DNA of 64,000 nucleotides from Bin94 sp965215535 (GTDB lineage: Bacteria > Gemmatimonadota > Gemmatimonadetes > Longimicrobiales > Gaopeijiaceae), in assembly GCA_965215535.1 (NCBI GenBank), contig OZ244063.1, positions 1,116,001-1,180,000 of the forward strand, written 5' to 3'. Position 1 is the stretch's first letter, and each line of letters starts with the position of its first letter. Made by a program: the position numbers and the translations under genes. This document shows positions 7,660 through 16,071 of the stretch, one piece after another. Under the pieces are notes generated by a model, which saw only the letters and a program-made list of their open reading frames with translations, made no database searches and was not told where the DNA came from.

Positions 7660-9647
7660 CGGGCGGCCGCCTCCAGTTCGAGCAACTGGTCGCGCAGCAC
7701 CGCCGCCTTCTCGAAATCGAGCGCCTCGGCCGCCTTCTCCATCTCCTCGCGCACAATTCGCATCAACTGCTCCCGGTCCACCTCGTCGGCATACCCGGAG
7801 GCCGGTTCCGCCACCTTTGCCGCCACCGGCTCTTCGCGGGCATCGGCCACCCGCGTCGTCAACTCGATTTGCTCCACACTTTTGCGAATCGTTTTCGGCA
7901 CAATTCCGTGCTCAAGGTTGTGCGCAATCTGCACCTGTCGTCTGCGTTCGGTCTCCTCGATACAGGCGCGCATGGATTCGGTCACGCGATCGGCGTAGAG
8001 AATGGCCCTGCCATTGACGTTGCGCGCCGCCCGGCCCACCGTCTGAATCAGGGAGCGGGCGTTGCGCAGAAATCCCTCCTTGTCGGCGTCCAGGATCGCC
8101 ACCAGCGACACCTCCGGCAGATCGAGGCCCTCGCGCAGCAGGTTGATCCCCACCAGAACATCGATGCGGCCGAGGCGCAGCGTGCGCAGAATCTCCACCC
8201 GTTCAATGGCGTCGATGTCGGAGTGCATGTAGCGCACCCGAATCCCGAGCGAGCGAAAGTACTCCGAGAGATCCTCGGCCATGCGCTTGGTCAGGGTTGT
8301 CACGAGAACGCGCTCGTCGCGCCCGGTGCAGGTGCGAATCTCGGCCAGGAGGTCGTCCACCTGACCGCGCACGGGACGCACATCGATCGGCGGATCCACC
8401 AGTCCCGTGGGCCGAATGATCTGTTCGGTCACCACACCCCCGCAGAGCTCGAGCTCCTGGTCGCCGGGGGTCGCCGACACAAAGATCGCCTGCTTCAACA
8501 GCTCCTTCCACTCGGCGAATGCGAGGGGTCGGTTGTCGATTGCCGAGGGCAGACGGAAACCGTGTTCGACCAGGGTGAGCTTGCGCGCGCGGTCGCCCCG
8601 CGACATGCCATGAATCTGGGGCAGGGTGACGTGGGATTCATCGACGATGAAAAGAAAGTCGTCGGGAAAGAAGTCGAGCAGACAGGCCGGGCGCTCGCCG
8701 GGCAGACGATCGCTGGTGTAGCGACTGTAGTTCTCGATTCCCGGACAGGTTCCCATCTCGAGCATCATCTCGAGGTCGAAGTTGGTGCGCATCTCGATCC
8801 GCTGCGCCTCCAGAAGACGGCCCTCGGCCCGGAAGTGCGCCACCTGTTCCTCCATCTCGGCGCGAATCAGCGGCTCGATGCGTTCGATTGTGCGACGGCG
8901 CGTGACATAGTGCGACGCGGGGTAGATCGCGGTGCGCTCCAGGGTGGCGATGGTCCGGCCGGTGAGGGGATCGAAGCGGGTGATGCGTTCGATCTCGTCT
9001 CCCCAGAGTTCGATGCGCACGCCCTGCTCTTCGTAGGCGGGCAGCAGCTCGATGGTATCGCCCCGGGCCCGGAAGGTGCCGCGCTCGAAGGCGATGTCGT
9101 TGCGGCGGTAGAGGATATCCACAAGGCCGCGCAGAATCTCCTGGCGGGGAATCTCCTGGCCGACCTCGAGGTGCAGCATCAGCTCGCGGTAGTCCGAGGG
9201 ATTGCCCAGACCATAGATGCACGAAACCGAGGCCACGACCACCACGTCGCGCCGCTCGATCAGCGACGAGGTGGCGCGCAGGCGGAGCCGTTCGATGTCC
9301 TCGTTGATCGAGGCGTCCTTCTCGATATAGGTGTCGGTGGAGGGAACGTAGGCTTCGGGCTGGTAGTAGTCGTAGTAGGAGATGAAGTATTCGACCGCAT
9401 TGCCGGGCAGGAGCGAGCGGAGTTCGCCGTAGAGCTGCGCCGCCAGCGTCTTGTTGTGCGACATGACCAGTGCCGGCCGGTTCGCCTCGGCAATGACATG
9501 CGCGATCGTCAGCGTCTTGCCGGTGCCGGTCGCCCCCAGGAGCGTCTGGAAGCGGTCGCCCGCACGAACGCCCCGGACGAGTTCGCGGATCGCTCCGGGC
9601 TGGTCGCCATGCGGCTCGAAGGGCGCCTGAACCCGAAAATCAGGCAC
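7656..9647 (-). CDS. uvrB: UvrB, excinuclease ABC subunit B
   Basis: A 663-residue nucleotide-excision-repair helicase of normal family length. Visible features are the Walker A GATGTGKT, the damage-probing beta-hairpin region YYDYYQPEAYVP, the DESH box, conserved helicase motifs (VLVTTLTKRMAEDL, GRAARN) and a C-terminal UVR coiled coil that contacts UvrC (ALDFEKAAVLRDQL). The start overlaps the end of rel by eight bases. uvrA and uvrC are not in the window. Confidence 0.97.
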   Translation of the reverse strand: MPDFRVQAPFEPHGDQPGAIRELVRGVRAGDRFQTLLGATGTGKTLTIAHVIAEANRPALVMSHNKTLAAQLYGELRSLLPGNAVEYFISYYDYYQPEAYVPSTDTYIEKDASINEDIERLRLRATSSLIERRDVVVVASVSCIYGLGNPSDYRELMLHLEVGQEIPRQEILRGLVDILYRRNDIAFERGTFRARGDTIELLPAYEEQGVRIELWGDEIERITRFDPLTGRTIATLERTAIYPASHYVTRRRTIERIEPLIRAEMEEQVAHFRAEGRLLEAQRIEMRTNFDLEMMLEMGTCPGIENYSRYTSDRLPGERPACLLDFFPDDFLFIVDESHVTLPQIHGMSRGDRARKLTLVEHGFRLPSAIDNRPLAFAEWKELLKQAIFVSATPGDQELELCGGVVTEQIIRPTGLVDPPIDVRPVRGQVDDLLAEIRTCTGRDERVLVTTLTKRMAEDLSEYFRSLGIRVRYMHSDIDAIERVEILRTLRLGRIDVLVGINLLREGLDLPEVSLVAILDADKEGFLRNARSLIQTVGRAARNVNGRAILYADRVTESMRACIEETERRRQVQIAHNLEHGIVPKTIRKSVEQIELTTRVADAREEPVAAKVAEPASGYADEVDREQLMRIVREEMEKAAEALDFEKAAVLRDQLLELEAAAR

Positions 9648-11889
9648 TGCTCTCTTCCGCCCTTTCGGAGCGCCGGCCCTTCTCGCGGAAGAGTTCGCTC
9701 TCGGCGATGCTCGCGCGGCGAATCACCCGCGTCACGCCCTTCACCCGCCGCGCCGCCTGCATCACCCGCCGCAGATGAGCCAGATCCTTCACCTCGACCA
9801 CGAACTCGGCGGTCATGGCGCCATCGGTGTGCCCCATGTCGGCGTGCTTGATGTCGGTGGCGGTTCGGCTGATCATTCCGGCCACATCGCTGAGCAGCCC
9901 GCGGCGGTCGGTCCCCTCCATCACCAGGTGAACGTAGAAGCGGTCGGCCTGCTCGGCCTTCCAGTCGATCTCGATGCGGCGGCCGGGGTCGTTCTCCAGG
10001 TTGAGAACATTCGGACAGTCGGCGCGGTGGATTGTAATCCCGCGCCCCCGCGTGATGTAGCCGATCACCGAATCGCCGGGAACGGGCTCGCAGCACTGCG
10101 AATAGCGCACCATCAGATTGTCCACCCCCTGGATCGTCACGCCACGATTGGATTTGCGAATGCGGGCGGCAATCCGCTCCAGCGCCGAGGGGGTGCGCCT
10201 GACCACCTCGGCCGGATCCTCGCCGGGGTAGAGCGCAGAGATGACCGCTGCCGGGCCGGTGTCTCCCTGGGCCAGCGCCGCAAGGAGATCGTCGAAGGAG
10301 CCGAACCCCAGCTTGTGGGCGGCCTGCTTCATCTGGGCGTCGTTCGGCTTCGGGCGCTTTGCCTTGCGCAGCTCGCGCTGAAAGAGCTCGCGTCCCAGAC
10401 GGAGAGCGCGCGCGTACTCCTCGCGGCGGATCCAGCGGCGGATGAGCTGCCGCGCCCGGGCGGTCTTGACGAAGCCGAGCCAGTCGCGGTTGGGCCACTG
10501 GCGGGGATTGGTCATGATCTCGACCGAATCCCCGCTCTTCAACTGGTGCGAGAGCGGCGCAATGCGGCCATTCACCCGGGCGCCGGCGCAGTGCATTCCC
10601 ACCTCGGTGTGAACCGAGAAGGCAAAATCGATCGGCGACGCCTTCGCCGGAAGCTGCTTCACCTCGCCCTTGGGGGTAAAGACGAAGATCTCGTTCTGGA
10701 AGAGATCCATGCGCAGCGACTCCATGAACTCCTCGGGCTCGCTGGCGTCCTGCTGCCATTCGAGGATTCCCCTCCGGAAGTCGGTCAGCGCGGTGTGAAC
10801 TTCCTCGTTCCCTGCAGATCCCTCCTTGTAGCGCCAGTGTGCCGCGATCCCGAACTCGGCGGTGCGGTGCATCTCCTCGGTGCGGATCTGGATTTCGTAG
10901 CGGCGACCGCCCGTTCCATAGACCGTCGTGTGAATCGACTGATACATGTTGGACTTGGGGGTCGCCACATAGTCGTGAAAGCGTTCCTGGATCGGATTCC
11001 AGCGCCCATGAATGATCCCCAGCGCAGCGTAGCAGCTCTGAACCGAGTTGGTAATCACGCGCAGCGCCATGAGGTCGTAGATGTCCTCGTAGCTGCGCTC
11101 CTGCGTCTCCATCTTGCGGGAAATGGACCAGAGGTGCTTCGGTCGGCCGGTGACCTCGGCCACAATGCCGGCGGCGGCGAGCGACTCCTCAAGGGGCTGC
11201 CTCATGGTCAGAATGTCGCGTTCGCGCGCCTGCCTGCGCTGTTGCACAAGTCTGCGCAAATCGTCGTAGGCCTCGCGATCCAGAAACTTGAAGGCCAGAT
11301 CCTCCAGCTCCCACTTGATGGCCGCCATTCCGAGCCGGTGGGCCAGCGGCGCGTAGATCTCCCGCGTCTCGCGCGCAATCGCGTGCTGCTTGCCCGATGG
11401 CAGATGCTCCAGGGTGCGCATGTTGTGCAGACGGTCGGCGAGCTTGACCAGAATGACGCGCACATCCTTGACCATCGAGAGGAGGAGCTTGCGGTAGTTC
11501 TCGACCTGGCGTTCGGGATTCGAGCGGAAGCGCACCTTGCCGATCTTCGTCACGCCATCGACGATCACCGCCACCTCGTCGCCGCAGCGCTCGCGGATTT
11601 CGCGCAGCGAAACGGTCGTGTCCTCGACCACATCGTGGACCAGCGCCGACACCAGCGTTCCCGTATCGAGCTGGAGTTCGGCCAGGATCGTGGCCACCTC
11701 GACCGCATGCGTGACAAAGGGCTCGCCCGAGGCGCGAAATTGGCCGGTGTGCGCCTCGGTTGCGAACTCCCAGGCCGTTCGGATCGCATCGACGTCCAGC
11801 CGCTCGGCGTAGGCCTCCAGAGCCCGGGCCAGGGGCCGGGGAAGACCACGAATCGTGGGGACGCGTGCGGCCGCCGCCTTGGTTTCCAT
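9640..11889 (-). CDS. rel: Bifunctional (p)ppGpp synthetase/hydrolase, RelA/SpoT family
   Basis: A 749-residue stringent-response enzyme. The HD hydrolase domain has H61, H85-D86 and E89-D90 (HDVVED). The synthetase domain has YQSIHTT (316-322) and EIQIRT (332-337). TGS, zinc-finger-like (CCEPVPGD) and C-terminal ACT domains follow. Both catalytic centres look intact, so it can probably make and degrade (p)ppGpp. The ATG at 11889 begins the usual leader before the HD domain; upstream in-frame codons lack family resemblance. It heads a run with uvrB, tsaE and tsaB. Confidence 0.95.
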   Translation of the reverse strand: METKAAAARVPTIRGLPRPLARALEAYAERLDVDAIRTAWEFATEAHTGQFRASGEPFVTHAVEVATILAELQLDTGTLVSALVHDVVEDTTVSLREIRERCGDEVAVIVDGVTKIGKVRFRSNPERQVENYRKLLLSMVKDVRVILVKLADRLHNMRTLEHLPSGKQHAIARETREIYAPLAHRLGMAAIKWELEDLAFKFLDREAYDDLRRLVQQRRQARERDILTMRQPLEESLAAAGIVAEVTGRPKHLWSISRKMETQERSYEDIYDLMALRVITNSVQSCYAALGIIHGRWNPIQERFHDYVATPKSNMYQSIHTTVYGTGGRRYEIQIRTEEMHRTAEFGIAAHWRYKEGSAGNEEVHTALTDFRRGILEWQQDASEPEEFMESLRMDLFQNEIFVFTPKGEVKQLPAKASPIDFAFSVHTEVGMHCAGARVNGRIAPLSHQLKSGDSVEIMTNPRQWPNRDWLGFVKTARARQLIRRWIRREEYARALRLGRELFQRELRKAKRPKPNDAQMKQAAHKLGFGSFDDLLAALAQGDTGPAAVISALYPGEDPAEVVRRTPSALERIAARIRKSNRGVTIQGVDNLMVRYSQCCEPVPGDSVIGYITRGRGITIHRADCPNVLNLENDPGRRIEIDWKAEQADRFYVHLVMEGTDRRGLLSDVAGMISRTATDIKHADMGHTDGAMTAEFVVEVKDLAHLRRVMQAARRVKGVTRVIRRASIAESELFREKGRRSERAEESSA

Positions 11890-12320
11890 TGAGGAACAAA
11901 TGTAACGTCCCCCCTTCGCAGTCCACACCGGCCCCACCCGCCCCATGCCATCCGGCAATCCGCGCTCGCGCTCTTGTCCTCCGTGCGCTGCCAGACTTGC
12001 CCGCTCCCGGTCACCGGCACGTCTTTCGGGTCGATGTGCGTACGTTCCCGACAGAAGCTGCACCTGTGCACGGACCGCCGAGGGCGACCTGGCAGTCATC
12101 GGGATCGTGCCGCCAGCCACTCCCGCGACCCCGGTTCGCTGATCACCCCATCCTGCTCCGGGATCGCAGGCCGGGTTTGTGATAAACCGAATTGATCGTC
12201 CTCTCGCAGAGCCGGATCGATGGCCTTGCGGAGATTCACCCCATGAATGCGCGTCGGTTCAGCCGCTACAGACCGTATGGTCGATCTGTAAGGGAGCAGG
12301 GAGCCGGTGCTGGCGCGCCC
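11890..12320. other. Intergenic region between rel and the SRPBCC gene
   Basis: About 430 bases without a gene I can support. Open frames on either strand are Arg/Pro-rich shadows of high GC. No tRNA, strong hairpin or clean promoter was seen. It should hold the rel promoter, since rel is transcribed away from it, and the end of the P450-RND-SRPBCC operon. Confidence 0.5.
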
Positions 12321-12803
12321 TCAATCCACTGGCGATCCCGCCTCCACATAGGCCTTCACGGCCTCCACATCGGCGGTAATGCCCTTTACGGCTGCCGGGC
12401 GGAGGAAGGGGGTGACCAGCTTGCCCATGAAGCTGATCGGTTCGACCCGGACCAGCATGTCGAGCCGGGCTTCGTCATCGCTCTCGTTGGGCGTCACGGT
12501 AAAGATCGTGTGCCAGAGGGCGCCCGCCTCTTCGGTGACCAGGCGAACCATCCGGCCGTCTTCGAAGCCGGTGACCTCGCTCTCGGTCGCCGACAGGCCA
12601 AAGACCTTCGCAAAGAACGCCTGCACGCCGTTGAAGTGGCGCGTCTCGCGAAATCGCGCTCCGACCCCGGTTTCATTGTCGGTGAGGAACTCCACCGTAT
12701 CGATCTCGGGAATTGCCCGACCGTAGTTGCGGCCATTGGCGACGACAGCAAACACGGCCTGCGCGCTTCCGGCGACAGTCCGGCTGATCTTGACCGGCTT
12801 CAT
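12321..12803 (-). CDS. SRPBCC (START/polyketide cyclase-like) family protein
   Basis: A 160-residue helix-grip-fold protein. The opening MKPVKISRTVAGSAQAVFAVVANGRNY and the spacing of beta strands (GVGARFRETRHF, TIFTVTP, ARLDMLVRVEPISFMG) are typical of SRPBCC proteins that bind hydrophobic ligands. No catalytic role can be assigned. It lies 85 bases after the RND pump on the same strand and is probably the last gene of that operon, where a lipid or polyketide-like ligand would fit. Confidence 0.8.
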   Translation of the reverse strand: MKPVKISRTVAGSAQAVFAVVANGRNYGRAIPEIDTVEFLTDNETGVGARFRETRHFNGVQAFFAKVFGLSATESEVTGFEDGRMVRLVTEEAGALWHTIFTVTPNESDDEARLDMLVRVEPISFMGKLVTPFLRPAAVKGITADVEAVKAYVEAGSPVD

Positions 12804-12888
12804 ATGCGATCGATCTCCTTTTCTTCCGGGGTGTGGGTTCCTGGCTGAGGGCGCTGCGTGTGTGCGCGAGCGCTGTCAGCCCTTATCG

Positions 12889-15800
12889 TCAGCCCTCGAC
12901 CGCAACGGCTTCGGCGCGGATCCGCTTGCGAAGATGAATCGCGGTCAGTGCGGGCACAATCAGCATGAGCAGGGCGGTGGTGATCAGAATTCCGAATCCC
13001 ATCGAGGCGGCGAAGCGCGCCAGGAACTTGGCTTGGGTCGCGCGCTCCAGAATCAGGGGGGTGAAGCCGAGGAAGGTGGTGACCGAGGTCAGCATGATCG
13101 GCCGGAAGCGCTCCTTGGCGCCTTGAATGATCGCATCGCGCGCCCTGGCGCCCTCGTCGAGCTTCTGGTTGATAAAGTCGATCATGACCAGCGAATCGTT
13201 CACAACCACGCCGCTCACGCCCAGAAATCCCATGGTCGAGATAAAGGTGAAGGTCACTCCCAGAAGCAGGTGGCCGAAGATGGCGCCGATCAGTCCGAAG
13301 GGAATGACCGCCATGATAATCAGCGGCTTCGTGTACGACCGCAGGGGAATGGCGAGCATGGCGAAGATCGCCATCAGCGCCAGGATGAAGCCCCGCTGCA
13401 GCGCGCCGAAGGACTCGACCTGCTGCTGGGCCTGACCACCGAAGACGAATCCCAGATCGGGGTGCTCCTCGGCGATCCCCGCCAGCACCGTCTCCTCCAG
13501 GTAGCCATTCACCTCGGGGCCCGTCGTCACGGCCAGGCTGACATCGGCGCTCACCGTTGCGACCCGGTTGCCGTCGCGGCGCTGAATCGCGCTGAGCGAG
13601 GTTCCCATCCCGACCGAGGCCACCTGACTGAGCGGCACATCGGCCCCGCCGGGAGTGCGAATCATGTGCTTTTCGATGTCGGCGATCGTGTTGCGCTCCT
13701 CTTCGGGCAGGCGTACGCTGACGCGCACCTCTTCCTGCCCCCTCTGCACGCGCAGCGCCTCCTCGCCGAAGAAGGCGGCGCGGGCCTGCATCGCCATGTC
13801 CTGGTGGGTCAAACCCAGGGTGCGGGCCTCGGGCTTCAGCGCCAACTGGACCTCGCGAACGCCCCGCGCATGATCGGAGCGCACATCGAAGACGCCCTGC
13901 AGCTCGCGCAGGCGGTTGACCACGGTGTTGGCGATCTCCACAAGGCGTTCGGGATCGGGGTGGGTGAGCGCGACCTCGACCGGGTTGCCCAGGGGAATGA
14001 CCTCGCCGGTATAGGTCAGGCTGACCGCTTCGGGAAGGACGCCGATCTCGTCGCGCCAGGATGCGAGCACGTATTCGGTGTCCACCCGGCGAATTCGTCC
14101 GCTGAGGAGCTTGAATTCGACAATTGCAACGTTCGATTGCGGATTCAGATTGGGCTCCATCACGAATCCGCCCCCCTGCATGCGCGGCCTGAGCCCCACG
14201 GCAACCGTGACGCCGGTCAGAAGGGGGAGCGCATCGTCGGGGCGTTCCTGTTCGATCCGGTCAATGACCCGGTGTCCCGCCGCCTCGATTTCGAGCGCGA
14301 CCTCGTACGTTCTGTGCGCCGGGGTGCCATCGGGCATCTCGAGGCTGACGATCACGAAATCGCTGTCCACCTCGTCGGCAAAGTGCGAACCCACAATCCC
14401 TGCGGGGATCAGCGACACGACCAGAATGAAGAGCGCCACCGCAGCGGCGAGAACGACGCCGGGCCGGTCGGTCGCGTATCCGAGCCACCGATTCAGGGGG
14501 CCCTCCACGAAGGCCGCCAATCTGCGATTCATGCCCTCCTGGGTTCGCTGCAGGCCGCGCAGGATCAGATTGGAGGCTCTGTAATCGGGACCAGGCAGAT
14601 GCGAGAGGTGATTCGGCAGCACCAGAAGCGATTCCACCAGAGAAATCAGCAGCACCGCGATCAGAACGATCGGCAGCGGCGCCATGATGTCGCCAATGCC
14701 CCCCGGCAGGAAGAGAAGCGGCGAAAAGGCGGCCACCGAGGTCAGGACCGCAAAGATCAGGGGGCCCTTGATGCGCCGTGCGCCCCGAATGGCGGCCAGC
14801 TTGCCCGGGGTGCCCTGCAGACGTTCGTGGTGAATGTGCTCGGCAACCACAATTGCGTCATCAACCACAATTCCTATGGCAAGAACAAAGGCAAAGAGCG
14901 AGAACGTGTTGATGGCGATATCGAGATAGAGCAGCACCGCCAGGGCGCCGATCCCCGATACGACCAGCCCGACCGCAACCCAGAGCGCCAGACGGATCTC
15001 GAGGAAGAGGGCCAGCGCGGCGAAGACCAGCAGCAGGCCAAGCGACCCATTCCTGAGGAGAAGCTCGAGACGTTCGTTGAAGAGCTCGGATTCGTCGTTC
15101 CAGACGGCAACCTGCACGCCCTCGGGGAGGAGCGGAGCCAGCGTTTCTTCGAGATACGCCTTGACGACCTCCACAACCCGGGCGACGCTCTCGCCCTCGG
15201 CCCGGAAGATCTCCACGAAGGCGGCCGGCTGGCCGTCGTAGCGAACGATCAGCGCCGATTCCTGGAAGCCGTCGCGCACCTCGGCGATCTCGCCCAGCCG
15301 CAGAATTCTGCCATCGGCCGAAGCCCGGATGACGATATCCTCGAAGGCCTGCTGATCGTAACGGGCGCCGATCGCGCGCACGCGCACATGCGATTCGTCG
15401 GTCTCGATGTCACCGGCCGAGATGTCGAGCGAGCTGCGGCGCACCGCCTGGGCCACATTCTGCAGCGTGAGCCCCAGAGAGCGCAGCCGGGCCCGCGAGA
15501 TTTCGATCGAGATCTCGTAGTCGCGCACTGCGCTGGTCTCGACGTCCGACACATCGGGGAGCGCAGCCAGCCGCTCTTCGATCTGGTGCGCCACCTCCTT
15601 GAGGGATCGCTCCGGGACGTCGCCGTGAACGATCAGCCGCATGATGCTCTGACGGTTGGTCAGCTCGCGGAAGGTGGGCCGTTCGGCGCCGGCGGGGAAG
15701 GACTGGATGCGCCCGACCGCAGATTCGACGTCGTTGCGGGCCCGGTCGATGTCGGTGCCGGACTTCATCTCCACATTGACCAGAGCCAGACTCTGTGCGG

Positions 15801-16071
15801 CCACCGAGCGAACGGTCTTGACATCGTCGAGCGCCGAAACCTGTTCCTCGATCCGGGCGACGATCGATTCCTCGATCTCCTCGGGGGTCGCGCCGGGGTG
15901 CGCCACCGAGACCTCGATGGTGTTGAAGGGCAGCGTGGGCCAGGCTTCCTGCTCCAGGCCGGTCAGCGAAACGAGTCCCGCCGCCACAATGCCAAGCATG
16001 AGCAGGTTGGCGGCAACATTGTTGCCAACCATATATGCAATCGGGCCGGAATTGCTGCCCGGAGAGGTCAT
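12889..16071 (-). CDS. RND-family efflux transporter permease (AcrB-like)
   Basis: A 1060-residue inner-membrane pump of normal family length. It has an N-terminal membrane helix, two large periplasmic loops and two blocks of membrane helices. The proton-relay Asp pair is present in GIVVDDAIVVAEHI (roughly residue 400). LGVTFTFISTMGFLGVSGVVVND belongs to the second half. Such pumps usually need a membrane-fusion partner and an outer-membrane channel, and neither gene is nearby. The ATG overlaps the stop of the upstream GPP34-P450 gene as ATGA, so the two are made together. Confidence 0.93.
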   Translation of the reverse strand: MTSPGSNSGPIAYMVGNNVAANLLMLGIVAAGLVSLTGLEQEAWPTLPFNTIEVSVAHPGATPEEIEESIVARIEEQVSALDDVKTVRSVAAQSLALVNVEMKSGTDIDRARNDVESAVGRIQSFPAGAERPTFRELTNRQSIMRLIVHGDVPERSLKEVAHQIEERLAALPDVSDVETSAVRDYEISIEISRARLRSLGLTLQNVAQAVRRSSLDISAGDIETDESHVRVRAIGARYDQQAFEDIVIRASADGRILRLGEIAEVRDGFQESALIVRYDGQPAAFVEIFRAEGESVARVVEVVKAYLEETLAPLLPEGVQVAVWNDESELFNERLELLLRNGSLGLLLVFAALALFLEIRLALWVAVGLVVSGIGALAVLLYLDIAINTFSLFAFVLAIGIVVDDAIVVAEHIHHERLQGTPGKLAAIRGARRIKGPLIFAVLTSVAAFSPLLFLPGGIGDIMAPLPIVLIAVLLISLVESLLVLPNHLSHLPGPDYRASNLILRGLQRTQEGMNRRLAAFVEGPLNRWLGYATDRPGVVLAAAVALFILVVSLIPAGIVGSHFADEVDSDFVIVSLEMPDGTPAHRTYEVALEIEAAGHRVIDRIEQERPDDALPLLTGVTVAVGLRPRMQGGGFVMEPNLNPQSNVAIVEFKLLSGRIRRVDTEYVLASWRDEIGVLPEAVSLTYTGEVIPLGNPVEVALTHPDPERLVEIANTVVNRLRELQGVFDVRSDHARGVREVQLALKPEARTLGLTHQDMAMQARAAFFGEEALRVQRGQEEVRVSVRLPEEERNTIADIEKHMIRTPGGADVPLSQVASVGMGTSLSAIQRRDGNRVATVSADVSLAVTTGPEVNGYLEETVLAGIAEEHPDLGFVFGGQAQQQVESFGALQRGFILALMAIFAMLAIPLRSYTKPLIIMAVIPFGLIGAIFGHLLLGVTFTFISTMGFLGVSGVVVNDSLVMIDFINQKLDEGARARDAIIQGAKERFRPIMLTSVTTFLGFTPLILERATQAKFLARFAASMGFGILITTALLMLIVPALTAIHLRKRIRAEAVAVEG

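Noticed and set aside
7869..9851. A 660-codon plus-strand frame opposite uvrB
   Set aside because: Antisense shadow of a certain gene; no ribosome site or known motif.
12192..12848. Plus-strand frame crossing the rel-SRPBCC intergenic region
   Set aside because: Most of it is antisense to the SRPBCC gene and the first 40 codons resemble no protein.
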